A stretch of DNA of 17,754 nucleotides. It comes from CAYWHE01 sp964458125 (lineage in GTDB: Bacteria > Bacteroidota > Bacteroidia > AKYH767-A > OLB10). The translations under genes and the position numbers were made by a program. Positions 1 through 7,237 of this stretch are shown one piece after another (position 1 is the stretch's first letter; each line of letters begins with the position of its first letter). Below the pieces are notes generated by a model. The model was not told where the DNA came from and made no database searches. It saw only the letters and a list, made by a program, of their open reading frames with translations. The stretch covers positions 1-17,754 of the forward strand of contig CAYWHE010000073.1 of assembly GCA_964458125.1 (NCBI GenBank), read 5' to 3'.

Positions 1-154
1 GAAGGGTTAAGGGTATGAGAGACTCTGAAACTACATTTCGTTGGGACTCTGAAATTAAATTTCATAGCCCGTTTCAGAGTCCTCATGGTCAATGAAGGGT
101 TAAGCGTATGAGAGACTCTGAAACTGCATGCCGGTGGGACTCTGAAATTAAATT
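1..154. repeat. Two tandem copies of a REP-like repeat (about 61 nt, period 93)
   Basis: Bases 1-61 recur at 94-154 with few mismatches; both begin GAAGGGTTAAG and contain the core GACTCTGAAA twice. Core copies lie at 21-30, 45-54, 114-123 and 138-147. A 17-nt stretch at 37-53 (TTCGTTGGGACTCTGAA) is repeated exactly at 776-792, on the other side of the transposase gene. Short palindromic units in this arrangement around a RAYT gene are what is known of REP elements. The array may extend beyond the left edge of the window. The second copy overlaps the last codons and stop of the gene at 148-717. Confidence 0.8.
15..86. repeat. REP-type imperfect hairpin
   Basis: ATGAGAGACTCTGAAAC at 15-31 pairs with GTTTCAGAGTCCTCAT at 71-86, with one unpaired base in the 17-nt arm. 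The 39-nt loop holds a further core copy, GGACTCTGAAA at 44-54, which is itself a perfect 11-bp complement of TTTCAGAGTCC at 72-82. The right arm can therefore pair with either of two left arms, giving alternative stem-loops. The second copy at 94-154 keeps the left arms but lacks the right arm, because the transposase gene begins there. Confidence 0.7.
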
Positions 155-717
155 CCAATCTCTTTATAATGCGTTAGTTCAATATTGGTGTTCACTATAC
201 CGTATTCATAAAATCCGGCGCTTGAATGCAGGTAATCTTTCCAGTCTTCAGCAAGGCTCCATTTTTTTGAAACCGGATTCCGGTGAATGTACCCAAGTTT
301 TTGCTCAAGAAAAGGAATGGTGTAGCAGGCTTTATGATCGAATGAAGGTTCAAAAACCTGGTGTATTTTACCGTTTTTCTTTTCGGTCAAAGAAACTGCA
401 TTTTTCATTTTTTCAAGCAGGTTGAATTCCTTTTGATCATAAAGCCTTTTCACTATTTCATAAGCGAGGAATCTTTTTCCGGAACCAACAACCTGGTTTA
501 ATGTGTTCCTGTTCTCAGAAAAATAAAGAAGGAAGTGGAGGTGGTTAGGCATGATCACATATCCAAGTAGTTTATGATTCGATTTTAATAATAACTTGAA
601 CCATTTGTAAATTTCCTCATATAGGCCGGTTATATGAAATAACGGAATCCAATCAAAACACGTGAATGTGCAAAAGAAAACCGTATTAAATTCCTTGGTA
701 GTTTTGTGATATGGCAT
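148..717 (-). CDS. REP-associated tyrosine transposase (RAYT), IS200-like Y1/HUH family
   Basis: The 189-residue protein matches the small single-domain Y1 transposases of the IS200/RAYT group in size and motif order. The HUH metal-binding pair is in MPNHLHFLL (His59, His61). The probable nucleophile is Tyr86 in KRFLAYEIVKRL, and a conserved tail follows (YIHRNPVSKKW, DYLHSSAGFYEYG). Known members cut and join single-stranded REP hairpins. Here REP-like hairpins flank the gene on both sides, which supports the RAYT call over a mobile IS200. The start is the ATG complement at 715-717. The final codons and TAA fall inside the second repeat copy, so that repeat supplies the C-terminus. The key residues are intact, so the enzyme could be active. 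The catalytic Tyr is assigned by position from the family pattern, not by alignment. Confidence 0.85.
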   Translation of the reverse strand: MPYHKTTKEFNTVFFCTFTCFDWIPLFHITGLYEEIYKWFKLLLKSNHKLLGYVIMPNHLHFLLYFSENRNTLNQVVGSGKRFLAYEIVKRLYDQKEFNLLEKMKNAVSLTEKKNGKIHQVFEPSFDHKACYTIPFLEQKLGYIHRNPVSKKWSLAEDWKDYLHSSAGFYEYGIVNTNIELTHYKEIGI

Positions 718-743
718 AACACAAACGTTAAACGTAATATAAC

Positions 744-792
744 TTCAGGGTCTCCAACACCCGTAAAAATATAAATTCGTTGGGACTCTGAA
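744..792. repeat. REP-like inverted repeat upstream of the RAYT gene
   Basis: TTCAGGGTCTCCAAC at 744-758 is an imperfect reverse complement of GTTGGGACTCTGAA at 779-792, giving a stem around a 20-nt A/T-rich loop. The right arm, extended to 776-792, is identical over 17 nt to 37-53 of the left cluster. The gene starts only 27 nt away at 717, so this hairpin lies in its promoter or leader region and could affect its expression as well as serve as a substrate. Confidence 0.7.
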
Positions 793-928
793 CGGACAGA
801 ATGCTTTTTCATCAGCACCGGAGGCCATGCCGATCCCGATCGCTGACCGGCCGGGCAGTGTCACTGCATCCTTGCGATCGCGCTCCGATTTCAATACAGC
901 AGACCGGTTTCGTGTTTCCGGGGAATGC

Positions 929-1007
929 GGAATGCCAGGGGATGCCGATGGAGGAATTTTCTGTCCCCGGGTATCCTGATGGTTCTGCCTGGGGAAATTG
1001 GCATTCC
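929..1007. repeat. Inverted repeat in non-coding DNA
   Basis: GGAATGCCA at 929-937 is the exact reverse complement of TGGCATTCC at 999-1007, separated by 61 nt. A partial extra copy, GGAATGC, sits at 922-928. It lies just upstream of a candidate -7 element at 1019-1026. No function is assigned; a 9-bp match at this distance could be chance. Confidence 0.35.
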
Positions 1008-1018
1008 ATTAAATTGTT

Positions 1019-1026
1019 TATTTTTG
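1019..1026 (+). promoter_or_regulatory. Candidate Bacteroidota -7 element for the YitT-family gene
   Basis: TATTTTTG matches TAnnTTTG at all fixed positions. ATTG at 997-1000 lies 18 nt upstream and is a one-mismatch match to the -33 TTTG element. Transcription would begin near 1033, giving a leader of about 190 nt before the ATG at 1223. The motif is short and A/T-rich, so a chance match is possible. Confidence 0.35.
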
Positions 1027-1222
1027 TCCTGCAGGTATGATTTGTCCGGAAGCGAAATTTACGGTTGAAGGCTGATTTGCCGGCTGCCTTTAATTCCGGT
1101 TGGGCGGATAACGCTTATGGTTATTCAGTTCCGGGCAGGCAAATACGGTCAGCCATCCTTTCAAAGGTGATTGATGCTCGGGAAAGGGAGCATAAAAATG
1201 TTTTTACGTTACTCTTTAACCT

Positions 1223-2200
1223 ATGAATCCATTTTGGAATCTGATAGCCACATCATTTATTTTCAGAAGTCGAAAGAAAGGCCGGTCAAAAGGCGCAACC
1301 GATTCAGCATACCAGTCTGCGAAAGGATTCAGGGAATTTAAAATCACATTCATCCGGAACGTTAAGGATTTCGTGTTAATCACCCTTGGCGTTTTTTCAG
1401 CTGCATTTGGTTTTAAGGGGTTTTTGCTTACCAACCATTTTATTGACGGGGGCGCAACAGGTATTTCCCTGTTGATTTCCGCCATCACGGATATCCCGCT
1501 TTACCAGCTTATTATTGGCGTAAACATTCCCTTTTTCATACTGGGTTATCATATTTTCGACCGGAAGTTCGCCATCAAAATGATCCTTTCTATTTCAGGA
1601 CTGGCCATATGCCTGGCCCTGGTTGAATTTCCTGATGTGACCAACGATAACGTGCTGGTGGCGGTTTTTGGCGGTTTCTTTCTCGGGGCCGGAATCGGGC
1701 TTTCCATCCGGGGAGGGGCTGTGCTGGATGGAACGGAAGTATTGGCCATTTACCTGAGCCGGAAAATCGGAACAACCATTGGCGATATTATCATAGTAAT
1801 CAATATCCTCATTTTTTGTGCTGCTGCGTATTTCCTTTCAGTACCCATTGCGCTCTATTCCATGATCACGTATTTGTCCGCTTCCAAAACGCTTGATTTC
1901 ATCATTGAAGGTATCGAGGAATATACCGGGGTGACGATTGTATCCGCGCACAGCGACAGGATCAGGCAAATGATCATCAATACCATGGGCCGCGGCGTAA
2001 CGGTATACAAGGGAAAGCGCGGATTCGGCAAACATGGCGAAACCGGCGACATCGACATCATCTACACCGTACTCACCCGCCTGGAACTGAACAAGCTGAA
2101 TACAGAAATTGAAAAAATTGACCATGACGCCTTCGTGGTGATGAACAGCGTGAAGGACACCAAGGGTGGAATGATCAAGAAAAGACCGCTGAAGCATTAG
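1223..2200 (+). CDS. YitT family membrane protein (DUF2179 C-terminal domain)
   Basis: The 325-residue protein has the YitT arrangement: about five or six membrane segments between residues 50 and 215, then a soluble DUF2179 domain at about 220-318. Family signatures include GFLLTNHFIDGGATGISLL near residues 66-84, GGAVLDGTEVLA near 164-175, and GRGVTVYKGKRGFGKHGE near 257-273. YitT proteins are integral membrane proteins whose transport or signalling role is not established, so no substrate is proposed. The N-terminus carries about 45 mostly basic and polar residues ahead of the first membrane segment, which is longer than usual. There is no in-frame ATG between codon 1 and Met120, so either this ATG is right or a non-ATG codon nearer residue 45 is used. 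The gene appears monocistronic, with 249 bases before the next start. Confidence 0.88.
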   Translation: MNPFWNLIATSFIFRSRKKGRSKGATDSAYQSAKGFREFKITFIRNVKDFVLITLGVFSAAFGFKGFLLTNHFIDGGATGISLLISAITDIPLYQLIIGVNIPFFILGYHIFDRKFAIKMILSISGLAICLALVEFPDVTNDNVLVAVFGGFFLGAGIGLSIRGGAVLDGTEVLAIYLSRKIGTTIGDIIIVINILIFCAAAYFLSVPIALYSMITYLSASKTLDFIIEGIEEYTGVTIVSAHSDRIRQMIINTMGRGVTVYKGKRGFGKHGETGDIDIIYTVLTRLELNKLNTEIEKIDHDAFVVMNSVKDTKGGMIKKRPLKH

Positions 2201-2429
2201 CGGAATGTGGCAATTCCCTGCCAATGGGCGTGAGTTTGCCCGCCACTGCAGGACTACCTGGTTTTTGGAAGGAAGCACCGCGGTGAATTTCACCTGCATT
2301 TGCCTGCTTTCCTGATTATGGACGGCCCAATACGCCATGAGGCTGCTCCCGCCGGATAAGGCAAACCGCCAAATACTAAGCGGTTATTCCAAATTCTCAT
2401 AATCCGGCCAAAACCGGTACAACCCAGGG
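2201..2429. other. Intergenic spacer before the repeat-protein operon
   Basis: I see no gene, strong hairpin or repeat here. The spacer ends at a good -7 element at 2430-2437, which is the likely promoter of the downstream two-gene unit. Confidence 0.4.
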
Positions 2430-2437
2430 TACTTTTG
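2430..2437 (+). promoter_or_regulatory. Candidate Bacteroidota -7 element for the repeat-protein operon
   Basis: TACTTTTG fits TAnnTTTG at every fixed position and lies directly ahead of the gene. Transcription would start near 2444. This rules against the open frame's first TTG at 2435, which falls inside the element, and supports one of the ATG codons at 2450, 2456 or 2468. No clear -33 TTTG is seen at the expected distance. Confidence 0.5.
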
Positions 2438-2449
2438 ACCATTATAGAC

Positions 2450-5422
2450 ATGGTTATGAACTTTTGCATGCGGAGAACCCCTGTTAAACATCCCCAACGG
2501 AAAACCAGTTTCCGGATTGACCTGCGCTTGTACCAGGTCGTACTGCTGTTGCTTTCCTGCATCCTGATGATTTCCGTTCAGGTTCAGGCCCAGAATATCG
2601 GCGTCAACAACCCTTCCCCGGCTCCCAGCGCTCTGCTTGATCTGACTTCAAGCAGCAAGGGTTTGCTCATACCCCGGATGACTTCGGCGCAGCGTACCGG
2701 TATTGCCGCACCCGCCACCGGGTTGCTCGTATATGACTCTACGGGAAATGAATTCTGGTATTATGACGGAACATCCTGGCGAAAACTATTGGGGGACCTG
2801 AATGCCTGGAATACACTGGGCAATGGAGGCACAACGGATGGCACCCATTTTATCGGCACCACGGATAATGTCCCGTTGAGTTTCCGTATCAACAACCAGA
2901 AAGGCGGGAGAATAGACCACCTGACCAGCACCACGGCCATGGGTTACGGGTCAGGTAACAGCAACCAGGGATTCTTCAATACCTTTTTTGGTATGGAAGC
3001 GGGCTACCAGGTTGTCTTCGGCAACCGGAACACAGCTGTGGGTAACCTGGCTCTCCACAGCGCCACCAGCCAGCATAATAACGTGGCCGTTGGAGACTCG
3101 GCCTTATTCAATGCCCTCTCTGGCGGTTTAACAGCCATTGGATCCGGAGCGGGGGCCCAAAATACTACCGGGTTTTCAAATTTTTTCGGGGGATTTGCCG
3201 CCGGCAACCGGAATACCACCGGGAATAATAATGCATTTTGCGGTTTCAGCGCAGGGAAATTCAATACCACCGGTTCGGTGAACACCATGCTGGGCGCCAA
3301 TGCAGGCATGAATAACAGCATCGGCGGAAACAATACCCTGGTCGGTGGAAATGCCGGTTACACCAACAGCACGGGCAGTTTCAACACCTTTGTAGGTTCA
3401 AATGCAGGTTTTTTAAATTCATCCGGTTCCTATAATTCCTTCCTCGGTGAAAGTGCCGGAAACAATACGACTACCGGCAACTCCAACGTCTTTGCCGGGC
3501 ACTATTCCGGTTTTGGAAACACGGCCGGAAACGGCAATACCTGTCTGGGACGGAATGCCGGGCGAAGCGCGGTGACAGCCGGTGACAATACCATGGTCGG
3601 GTACCAGGCCGGATTTTCCAATACGGCTTCGGGCAATTCCTGTTTCGGCAGTAATGCCGGATACAGCAACACCAGCGGGGTCGACGGGGTGATGATCGGC
3701 CGCGATGCCGGGTATGGAAACACCGTGGGAAGTTACAACACCCTCATCGGAAAGGATGCCGGGAAATTCAACACCGGAGGCAATAACAATACCCTTATAG
3801 GTTGTTCTTCGGGATACATGAATGTTACCGCCCTTAACAATACCATTATCGGCAGCAATGCCGGCTATAACAACCAGTTCTCACACAACACGTTTGTCGG
3901 GGAATCGGCCGGGCATAACGGAGGCGGGGATAATAACGTCATGATCGGCCGCCAGGCCGGTTACGGGAATTCGTCCGGCAAACAGATATTTATCGGGAAC
4001 GAAGCCGGGTACAGCAACACGGGGAATGAAAATATTTTTATCGGCTACCAGAGCGGAAATATGAATACGGGAGGGGACATCAACCTGTTCATTGGCGGAA
4101 ATTCCGGTTTTGCCAATACTACGGGCGACAGCAACCTGTTTATCGGTTATAGGGCCGGTTACAACAATACCATCGCAGGGGGGAATTTCTTTACCGGGCA
4201 GCAGGCCGGTTATGCCAATAATACCGGGACGCAGAATTATTTTTCCGGGTTGAAAGCCGGGTATGCCAATACTTCGGGCAGCCAGAATTATTTCTCCGGT
4301 TACCTGGCCGGTTACAGCAACACCACGGCATCAGGAAACATGTTTACCGGCCATTTGTCGGGCTATTCGAATACGAGTGGTAACGCGAATTTCTTTTCCG
4401 GCAACCAGGCCGGGTACAGCAATACCAACGGAAATTTTAACCAGTTCACCGGATACCAGGCCGGGTATGCGAACGGTTCCGGATCCCAGAATTGTTTCGC
4501 CGGTTACCAGTCTGGTTATAACAACCAGAATGGCGGCAATAATTCCTTTGTCGGGTACAGGTCCGGAAGTGCCAATACCACTGGCATGCAGAATTCGTTT
4601 TTCGGTGCGGAATCCGGCGTCAGCAACACCGGCGGAAACTACAACAGTTTTTTCGGATATCGCTCAGGGTATACGAACACCGGCGGATCGGGAAATTCTT
4701 ATTTCGGCTATGGAACCGGCTATAATGCCTCGGGTGGTGAAAATTCATTTTTCGGAACCTCCTGCGGATACAATGCGACTGGAAATCAAAACTGTTTTTA
4801 CGGATCAAGCGCCGGACAGGGCAACACTTCAGGGTTTGAAAATGTTTACATGGGACGCTATGCCGGTGTAAACGGAACCACAGGGAACCAGAACACGGTT
4901 ATCGGATCAAATGCCGGAAGCGCCATTACATCAGAAAACCGGATCAGTTTGTTCGGGAACTGGTCCAATGCAGCGGCCGGCATCACCAATGCCACCGCCA
5001 TCGGTGCCGGCGCAACGGTAACGGCAAGCAACTCCCTGGTTCTGGGAGGAACTGGCATCAATGCCGTTAAAGTGGGAATCGGGGTAACGGCTCCGGCGGC
5101 GGAGCTGGAAGTAAACGGGTATACCAAACTGGGCGGCAATGCACCGGCGGTGAAAATGCTGAAGCTCACCGGTACAACGGCTTCACTGCAGGGCTCTGGC
5201 GCCAGCATACTTCACGGATTAACGATTTCGAAAATCCTGTCCGTTTCCGTTTTCGTGGAAAAGTCGGCGGGCAGCCTGATCCCTCCGGGGAATACCCTCA
5301 TTGCGGGCGATGAATTTCAGTTTCAGGTAACCGCAACAGCCGTGACCGTGACCAATAAACCGGGAAACTCAGCCAATATCCTTTCCAAACCCGTGCGGGT
5401 GCTGATTACCTATGAGCAATGA
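2450..5422 (+). CDS. Secreted repeat protein with 39 tandem 16/17-residue Gly/Asn-rich repeats (YadA-head-like)
   Basis: From ATG 2450 the protein has 990 residues. A long basic N-region leads to a hydrophobic stretch (YQVVLLLLSCILMISVQVQA) with predicted cleavage at about residue 47. Next is a module common in Bacteroidota surface proteins (NIGVNNPSPAPSALLDLTSS, then GLLIPRMTSAQR and FWYYDGTSW). Residues 171-825 are 39 contiguous repeats with the pattern NTxGxxNxFxGxxAGYx. After them, NATAIGAGATVTASNSLVLG resembles the head-repeat motif of trimeric YadA-type adhesins. A C-terminal domain of about 120 residues (from VKVGIGVTAPAAELEVNG) follows. The periodicity suggests an elongated beta-solenoid, possibly trimeric; this is inference. 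No S74 peptidase or T9SS C-terminal signal is visible. The stop overlaps the start of the next gene (ATGA). Alternative starts are 2456 and 2468. Confidence 0.88.
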   Translation: MVMNFCMRRTPVKHPQRKTSFRIDLRLYQVVLLLLSCILMISVQVQAQNIGVNNPSPAPSALLDLTSSSKGLLIPRMTSAQRTGIAAPATGLLVYDSTGNEFWYYDGTSWRKLLGDLNAWNTLGNGGTTDGTHFIGTTDNVPLSFRINNQKGGRIDHLTSTTAMGYGSGNSNQGFFNTFFGMEAGYQVVFGNRNTAVGNLALHSATSQHNNVAVGDSALFNALSGGLTAIGSGAGAQNTTGFSNFFGGFAAGNRNTTGNNNAFCGFSAGKFNTTGSVNTMLGANAGMNNSIGGNNTLVGGNAGYTNSTGSFNTFVGSNAGFLNSSGSYNSFLGESAGNNTTTGNSNVFAGHYSGFGNTAGNGNTCLGRNAGRSAVTAGDNTMVGYQAGFSNTASGNSCFGSNAGYSNTSGVDGVMIGRDAGYGNTVGSYNTLIGKDAGKFNTGGNNNTLIGCSSGYMNVTALNNTIIGSNAGYNNQFSHNTFVGESAGHNGGGDNNVMIGRQAGYGNSSGKQIFIGNEAGYSNTGNENIFIGYQSGNMNTGGDINLFIGGNSGFANTTGDSNLFIGYRAGYNNTIAGGNFFTGQQAGYANNTGTQNYFSGLKAGYANTSGSQNYFSGYLAGYSNTTASGNMFTGHLSGYSNTSGNANFFSGNQAGYSNTNGNFNQFTGYQAGYANGSGSQNCFAGYQSGYNNQNGGNNSFVGYRSGSANTTGMQNSFFGAESGVSNTGGNYNSFFGYRSGYTNTGGSGNSYFGYGTGYNASGGENSFFGTSCGYNATGNQNCFYGSSAGQGNTSGFENVYMGRYAGVNGTTGNQNTVIGSNAGSAITSENRISLFGNWSNAAAGITNATAIGAGATVTASNSLVLGGTGINAVKVGIGVTAPAAELEVNGYTKLGGNAPAVKMLKLTGTTASLQGSGASILHGLTISKILSVSVFVEKSAGSLIPPGNTLIAGDEFQFQVTATAVTVTNKPGNSANILSKPVRVLITYEQ
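2960..4924 (+). repeat. In-gene minisatellite: 39 tandem units of 51 or 48 bp
   Basis: The stretch divides without gaps into 39 units, 31 coding for 17 residues and 8 for 16, which sum exactly to 655 codons. Recurrent bases are AATGCCGGxTA and AACACC/AATACC. Units of 16 residues cluster at units 19-22 and 36-37. Units 25-31 form a subfamily with FTG or FSG in place of the IG or VG of earlier units, and units 26 and 27 share QNYFSG, suggesting local duplications. Nucleotide divergence between units is high, so the array looks old and under protein-level constraint. Confidence 0.93.
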
Positions 5423-7017
5423 GCAACCCGAACACATCCAATAAGACGGCCGGCTTTCACCTGCAAAGATTTGAAAATCCTGCCGTCACACCTGTCAGAT
5501 TCATGCGTTTCGTCCGTTCGGGAATTTTTATTTTACTTTTCTGCCTGCTTGATTTCCCCTCTCATGGACAACTGCTCACTAATTATAATATCGCTGTCAC
5601 TATCAGCGGCGGGGCACAGCTGACGGTGAAAGGAGATGTACAGAACAATCCCGGAACCACCATCGGTAACAGCGGAATTCTGGATTTGACAGGAAACTGG
5701 ATTAACCTTTCAGGCGGCAATGTATTCGGGGCCTCCGCCGGCACGGTCATCCTGAATGGCGCGAACCAGCAAATCGGGGGAACTTCGGTGACCCTGTTTC
5801 ATCATCTCCTCCTGCAGGGCAGCGGGGTCAAGGTGCTGATGAATCATGCATCGGTTGGCGGGCTATCGGGCAACGGCATACTGAATATTGGAAACAGGAG
5901 CCTGGATCTGAATTCCAAAATTCTGACCATCACCAATCCTGCTCCTGCCGGAATTTCATATACGACCGGGATGATCATCAGTGAAAAAACGGATCATTCC
6001 TCCGTCCTGCAGTGGAACATGGGTTCAGCAACAGGCAACCACGTGATACCCTTCGGAACCTATTCGGGTATTCAGGTGCCGCTCGGCATCAACCCGGCTT
6101 CGGGTACCATCGGAAATGTAACAGCCTCCACGTATCCCACTGCGGCAACCAATACGCCCCTGCCAACAGTACCTGTAACGGTCACCCATGTTCGAAATGT
6201 GGCCGGGATGGACAACAGCGGGAATACCGTGGACAGGTTCTGGCAAATTGATAAAACCGGCGTATCCGGAACGGCGGCATTGACATTCAGTTTTACACCG
6301 GCCGAGGCGCCTGCAAACGGCAGCGTCAACCTCCGGGCTCAACGGTGGAATCCGGTCAATGAAGGATGGGAGCAACCGCTTCCCGGGCAATCCAACCCGG
6401 GGGTTATTTCGGTTCTTGTTCCGCTGGTCAGCAGCTTCGGCGCCTGGGCCATATCGCTGGAGAGCTCCCCGCTTCCCGTGGACCTGGTATCTTTTGACGC
6501 CACGGTGCTGGCCAATCAGCAGGTGCTGCTGAACTGGGTTTCGGAGTCGCAGATCAACAATGATTTTTTTACTGTTGAGCGTTCCCGTGACGGGATCACG
6601 TTTGAAGAACTGGTACGGGTAAAAGGACATGGCACTACGACCGAAAGACACCGCTATGCCGTAACCGATCGGATTCCCTGGCCGGGTGTTTCGTATTACC
6701 GCCTCAGGCAGACCGATTTTAACGGCCATTATACCCTCACCGGGCCGGAACAGGTTCAGCTGCTCCGGCCGGAACCGGGCGGGATGGCAGTTTACCCGAA
6801 TCCGGTTCGTGATGTCGTCTACGTGGTGACCGCCGGGGAATCCAGTATAACACTAACCCTATATGATATGACCGGAAAGGAAGTTTTCCGTTCGGAAACT
6901 ACCGGAGAGCTGAGGCAACTGGATCTTTCCCTGCTGCCGGCCGGCCCTTATTTCCTGATGGCCGGTGACCCGGAAACGAGCCAGGTATCCGCCTTCAAGG
7001 TGATGAAGGTGCGGTGA
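5419..7017 (+). CDS. Secreted protein with T9SS type A C-terminal sorting domain
   Basis: The 532-residue protein begins in the ATGA overlap with the preceding gene. A signal peptide is clear (FVRSGIFILLFCLLDFPSHG, cleavage near residue 50). ATG 5503 (Met29) would give a conventional signal peptide and is an alternative start. Residues 55-150 look like beta-rich filament-type sequence (GGAQLTVKGDVQNNPGTTIG). Residues of about 351-450 form a beta domain frequent in T9SS cargo (PLPVDLVSFDA, LLNWVSESQINNDFFTVERS, YYRLRQTDFNG). Residues 456-532 are a type A sorting domain (VYPNPVRDVVYV, LTLYDMTGKEV, LDLSLLPAGPYFL, ending FKVMKVR). Such proteins cross the outer membrane through T9SS and are anchored or released after the domain is cleaved. 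No enzymatic domain was recognised. Translational coupling implies it works with the repeat protein. Confidence 0.87.
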   Translation: MSNPNTSNKTAGFHLQRFENPAVTPVRFMRFVRSGIFILLFCLLDFPSHGQLLTNYNIAVTISGGAQLTVKGDVQNNPGTTIGNSGILDLTGNWINLSGGNVFGASAGTVILNGANQQIGGTSVTLFHHLLLQGSGVKVLMNHASVGGLSGNGILNIGNRSLDLNSKILTITNPAPAGISYTTGMIISEKTDHSSVLQWNMGSATGNHVIPFGTYSGIQVPLGINPASGTIGNVTASTYPTAATNTPLPTVPVTVTHVRNVAGMDNSGNTVDRFWQIDKTGVSGTAALTFSFTPAEAPANGSVNLRAQRWNPVNEGWEQPLPGQSNPGVISVLVPLVSSFGAWAISLESSPLPVDLVSFDATVLANQQVLLNWVSESQINNDFFTVERSRDGITFEELVRVKGHGTTTERHRYAVTDRIPWPGVSYYRLRQTDFNGHYTLTGPEQVQLLRPEPGGMAVYPNPVRDVVYVVTAGESSITLTLYDMTGKEVFRSETTGELRQLDLSLLPAGPYFLMAGDPETSQVSAFKVMKVR

Positions 7018-7184
7018 GTTCAAGGTGACGAACCTGTTTACAATACCGGAAGCCCGCATCGGCATTTTTCCCGCATGGCCATGCATTGTTCAGGAAAGGG
7101 ATCAGGAGCAGGTGGAATAAGCTCATTAGCCTGTCTGGCGGCAGGTAAGCCGGACGGGTACATACCATACTGTCCTTTCCTTCC

Positions 7185-7231
7185 ATTCAGGAAAAGCCTG
7201 AATCCTACCGTATCCTGCCAGACCCGGCAGG
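7185..7231. terminator. Two hairpins between convergent genes, possible terminator region
   Basis: ATTCAGG (7185-7191) and CCTGAAT (7197-7203) form a perfect 7-bp stem with a 5-nt loop. CCTGCC (7214-7219) and GGCAGG (7226-7231) form a 6-bp stem with a 6-nt loop. A run of six T follows at 7241-7246, nine bases past the second stem and already within the end of the opposing gene. The position between converging genes fits a terminator, but the T-run is too far for a classic intrinsic one. GTCTGGC at 7133-7139 is also complementary to GCCAGAC at 7217-7223. Confidence 0.4.
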
Positions 7232-7237
7232 GTGCGG

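Larger units (their letters stand above)
793..1222. other. Intergenic region without a supported gene
   Basis: I find no convincing gene in these 430 bases. Short open frames exist on both strands near 801-1040, but they overlap antisense, have no recognisable domain and have arginine- and proline-rich compositions typical of chance frames in G+C-rich DNA. Two palindromic structures are visible: GCAGTG-T-CACTGC at 855-867 and a longer-range 9-bp inverted repeat at 929-937/999-1007. The leader of the following membrane-protein gene should lie here. Confidence 0.5.

Noticed and set aside
148..717. Complete IS200/IS605 insertion sequence
   Set aside because: The flanking structures are repeated REP-like units in the same orientation, not distinct left and right IS ends, and no tnpB or other accessory gene is present.
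801..1040. Possible small protein gene on the plus strand
   Set aside because: It has no recognisable domain, overlaps an antisense open frame of similar length, and lies in palindrome-containing non-coding DNA.
4263..4871. 202-codon plus-strand frame inside the repeat region
   Set aside because: It is an out-of-frame reading of the repeat-protein gene, and its periodic Ala/Thr/Arg composition follows from the 51-bp repeats.
2960..4924. CRISPR-like or tandem-repeat array
   Set aside because: The units are contiguous, diverged, in frame and coding, with no identical repeats separated by unique spacers.
6025..6729. 234-codon minus-strand frame
   Set aside because: It is antisense to the T9SS-cargo gene, whose signal peptide, domains and sorting signal are clear.
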